Below are positions 6,348-7,424 of a stretch of DNA of 7,424 nucleotides, one piece after another (position 1 is the stretch's first letter; every line of letters begins with the position of its first letter). The notes beneath the pieces are model-generated. The model was not told the DNA's origin, ran no database searches, and was given only the letters and a program-made list of their open reading frames with translations. This DNA is from a bacterium (GTDB taxonomy: Bacteria > JAMCPX01): NCBI GenBank assembly GCA_021815065.1, contig JAKAHI010000060.1:1-7424 (forward strand), read 5' to 3'. A program made the position numbers and the translations under genes.

Positions 6348-6376
6348 TTGACACGGTATGCTTGTTCTGTTAAATT
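6348..6376 (+). promoter_or_regulatory. Predicted promoter of the tRNA-Gly gene
   Basis: TTGACA at 6348-6353 is an exact -35. A 17-bp spacer leads to TAAATT at 6371-6376 (four of six -10 positions). The start would be near 6383, about 6 nt before the mature tRNA 5' end, leaving a very short 5' leader for RNase P to remove. Confidence 0.65.
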
Positions 6377-6388
6377 AGTTCGCAGAGT

Positions 6389-6460
6389 GCGGGCGTAATT
6401 CAGTGGTAGAATGCAAGCTTCCCAAGCTTGACGTCGCCGGTTCGACCCCGGTCGCCCGCT
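6389..6460 (+). tRNA. tRNA-Gly, anticodon CCC
   Basis: The 72-nt cloverleaf is complete. The acceptor stem GCGGGCG (6389-6395) pairs with CGCCCGC (6453-6459), with discriminator T6460. The anticodon stem CAAGC/GCTTG encloses the loop TTCCCAA, giving anticodon CCC, which reads GGG. The T arm has a 5-bp stem (GCCGG/CCGGT, one G-U pair) and loop TTCGACC. The D arm contains AGTGGTAGA. The 3' CCA is not encoded (CTTTCC follows), so it must be added by nucleotidyltransferase. No other tRNA is adjacent. Confidence 0.96.
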
Positions 6461-6517
6461 TTCCTTTCTCAATCGTGCATTTTTGCTCATAACCTTGCCC
6501 GGGCGGCATTCGTCCCA

Positions 6518-6546
6518 TTGAATAATCCGGCATGCCGCTTTATTTT
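6518..6546 (+). promoter_or_regulatory. Possible promoter of the quinone oxidoreductase gene
   Basis: TTGAAT at 6518-6523 and TATTTT at 6541-6546 are separated by exactly 17 bp, each matching consensus at four of six positions. The spacer holds a perfect 10-bp palindrome, CGGCATGCCG (6528-6537), which could be an operator half or chance. Confidence 0.35.
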
Positions 6547-6585
6547 CTCATCAGAACCATTGTGCGAAAATAAGGAGGAAAAGCC

Positions 6586-7424
6586 ATGAAAGCGATCCGT
6601 GTGCATCAGTACGGCGGTCCGGAAGTTTTGGGTTACGAAGACAGCACAATACCAGAACCGGGGCAAGGGGAGGCCCGCGTAAAGATCGAGTCAATCGGCA
6701 TCAATTTTGTTGATATTTACCAGCGCAAAGGGCTGTATCCCGTTGCACTGCCATTCACACCGGGACAGGAGGCAGCAGGCGTTGTTGATGCGGTTGGCCC
6801 CGGTGTTACCGGAGTGCGGACAGGCGACCTTGTTGCATATACCTCTGCACCGGGATCCTACGCCGAATATGCTGTCGTTCCTGCATGGAGGCTTGTGCCG
6901 GTGCCGGACGGCATCGGTACTCAGCAGGCAGCAGCCGTAATGCTGCAGGGCATGACGGCCCATTACCTCGCGTGCAGCACATATCCGCTCAAGTCGGGCG
7001 ACACGGCGCTGGTGCATGCGGCTGCCGGAGGTGTCGGGCTGATCCTCGTCCAGATTGCAAAGCGCCGCGGTGCGCGGGTCATCGGCACGGTCTCGACCGA
7101 AGAGAAGGCGCGTCTTGCCAGACAGGCCGGTGCTGATGAGGTGATCCTGTATACCATGACCGACTGGGAAGCAGAGGTGAAACGCCTGACCGGCGGGAAG
7201 GGAGTTAACGTGGTCTACGACGGTGTTGGAGTCTCGACCTTTGAAAAGGGCCTGAACTGCCTGAGGCCGCGCGGGTTTATGGTGCTGTTCGGTCAGTCAT
7301 CCGGCCCTGTCCCGCCGGTCGATTTGCAGATATTCAATACCAAGGGAGGGCTTTTTCTCACGCGCCCTTCGTTGATGCAGTACACCGCAGACAGAGCAGA
7401 GCTTATGGAACGCGCAAACGATTT
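6586..7424 (+). CDS. qor: Zinc-independent quinone oxidoreductase, NAD(P)H-dependent (C-terminus beyond the window)
   Basis: 279 codons are visible and the frame is open at the right edge; family members are about 324 residues, so roughly 45 are missing. The protein is in the medium-chain dehydrogenase/reductase superfamily, zeta-crystallin/Qor branch. The N-terminal GroES-like catalytic domain includes MKAIRVHQYGGPEVL, SIGINFVDIYQRKGLYP (36-52) and PGQEAAGVV (59-67). The nucleotide-binding fold has HAAAGGVG at 144-151 in place of a GxGxxG and YDGVG at 211-215. The cysteine ligands of zinc alcohol dehydrogenases are absent. Such enzymes reduce quinones or alkenals with NADPH in the cytoplasm. 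AAGGAGG lies about 7 nt before the ATG. GC content is highest over the nucleotide-binding fold (about 63-70% in the two lines counted there) and higher there than elsewhere in the window. The substrate cannot be read from sequence. Confidence 0.93.
   Translation, partial: MKAIRVHQYGGPEVLGYEDSTIPEPGQGEARVKIESIGINFVDIYQRKGLYPVALPFTPGQEAAGVVDAVGPGVTGVRTGDLVAYTSAPGSYAEYAVVPAWRLVPVPDGIGTQQAAAVMLQGMTAHYLACSTYPLKSGDTALVHAAAGGVGLILVQIAKRRGARVIGTVSTEEKARLARQAGADEVILYTMTDWEAEVKRLTGGKGVNVVYDGVGVSTFEKGLNCLRPRGFMVLFGQSSGPVPPVDLQIFNTKGGLFLTRPSLMQYTADRAELMERAND

Noticed and set aside
6691..7157. Plus- and minus-strand short frames within the qor region
   Set aside because: They are out-of-frame shadows of the qor frame, which is open from 6586 to the window edge and shows the full MDR fold motifs.
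1..7424. CRISPR array, insertion sequence or phage genes
   Set aside because: No regularly spaced repeats, transposase motifs or terminal inverted repeats with target duplications were found on reading through the window.

Overview
The window looks like chromosomal DNA from an anaerobic or facultatively anaerobic bacterium that oxidises acyl-CoA substrates. The gene content resembles syntrophic or sulfate-reducing Desulfobacterota. This is an inference from the gene set: a canonical (non-bifurcating type) electron-transfer flavoprotein encoded next to a membrane-bound iron-sulfur ETF:quinone oxidoreductase, a periplasmic multihaem cytochrome c peroxidase, good AGGAGG ribosome binding sites and sigma70-type promoters. 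No taxonomic marker other than one tRNA is present.

Left part, minus strand (about 3822 down to 1): an apparent operon in the order fadR - etfB - etfA - FeS oxidoreductase. The first gene is a TetR-family regulator closely resembling Bacillus subtilis FadR (YsiA). An 18-bp palindrome matching the FadR box overlaps the -10 element of its promoter. EtfB and EtfA form the flavoprotein that collects electrons from acyl-CoA dehydrogenases. The fourth gene, cut by the left edge, has a NarI-like haem-b membrane domain followed by two [4Fe-4S] motifs and should pass ETF electrons to menaquinone. Regulator, carrier and quinone exit therefore form one fatty-acid-oxidation electron module, probably induced by acyl-CoA. 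A perfect 10-bp hairpin sits between etfA and the FeS oxidoreductase gene.

Middle, minus strand (5612 to 3962): a cytochrome c peroxidase/MauG-family protein with the two usual haem motifs plus a C-terminal monohaem cytochrome c domain. It has a strong predicted promoter (TTGACA, 17 bp, TATAGT) and a leader of about 160 nt that contains a possible 18-codon upstream ORF. The gene-free stretch to about 5906 contains several inverted repeats.

Right part, plus strand: an unrecognised small protein with two predicted membrane helices, a tRNA-Gly(CCC) with its own promoter, and the first 279 codons of a zinc-independent quinone oxidoreductase (Qor/zeta-crystallin family) that runs off the right edge. 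Hand counts on sampled lines suggest base composition varies: the regulator gene is about 42% GC and the sampled qor lines range from about 48% to 70% GC, highest over the nucleotide-binding fold.

I did not see a CRISPR array, insertion sequence, phage gene or toxin-antitoxin pair. The most interesting points are the exact FadR-type operator, the tri-haem architecture of the peroxidase, and the RNA-level structures in two leader/intercistronic regions.
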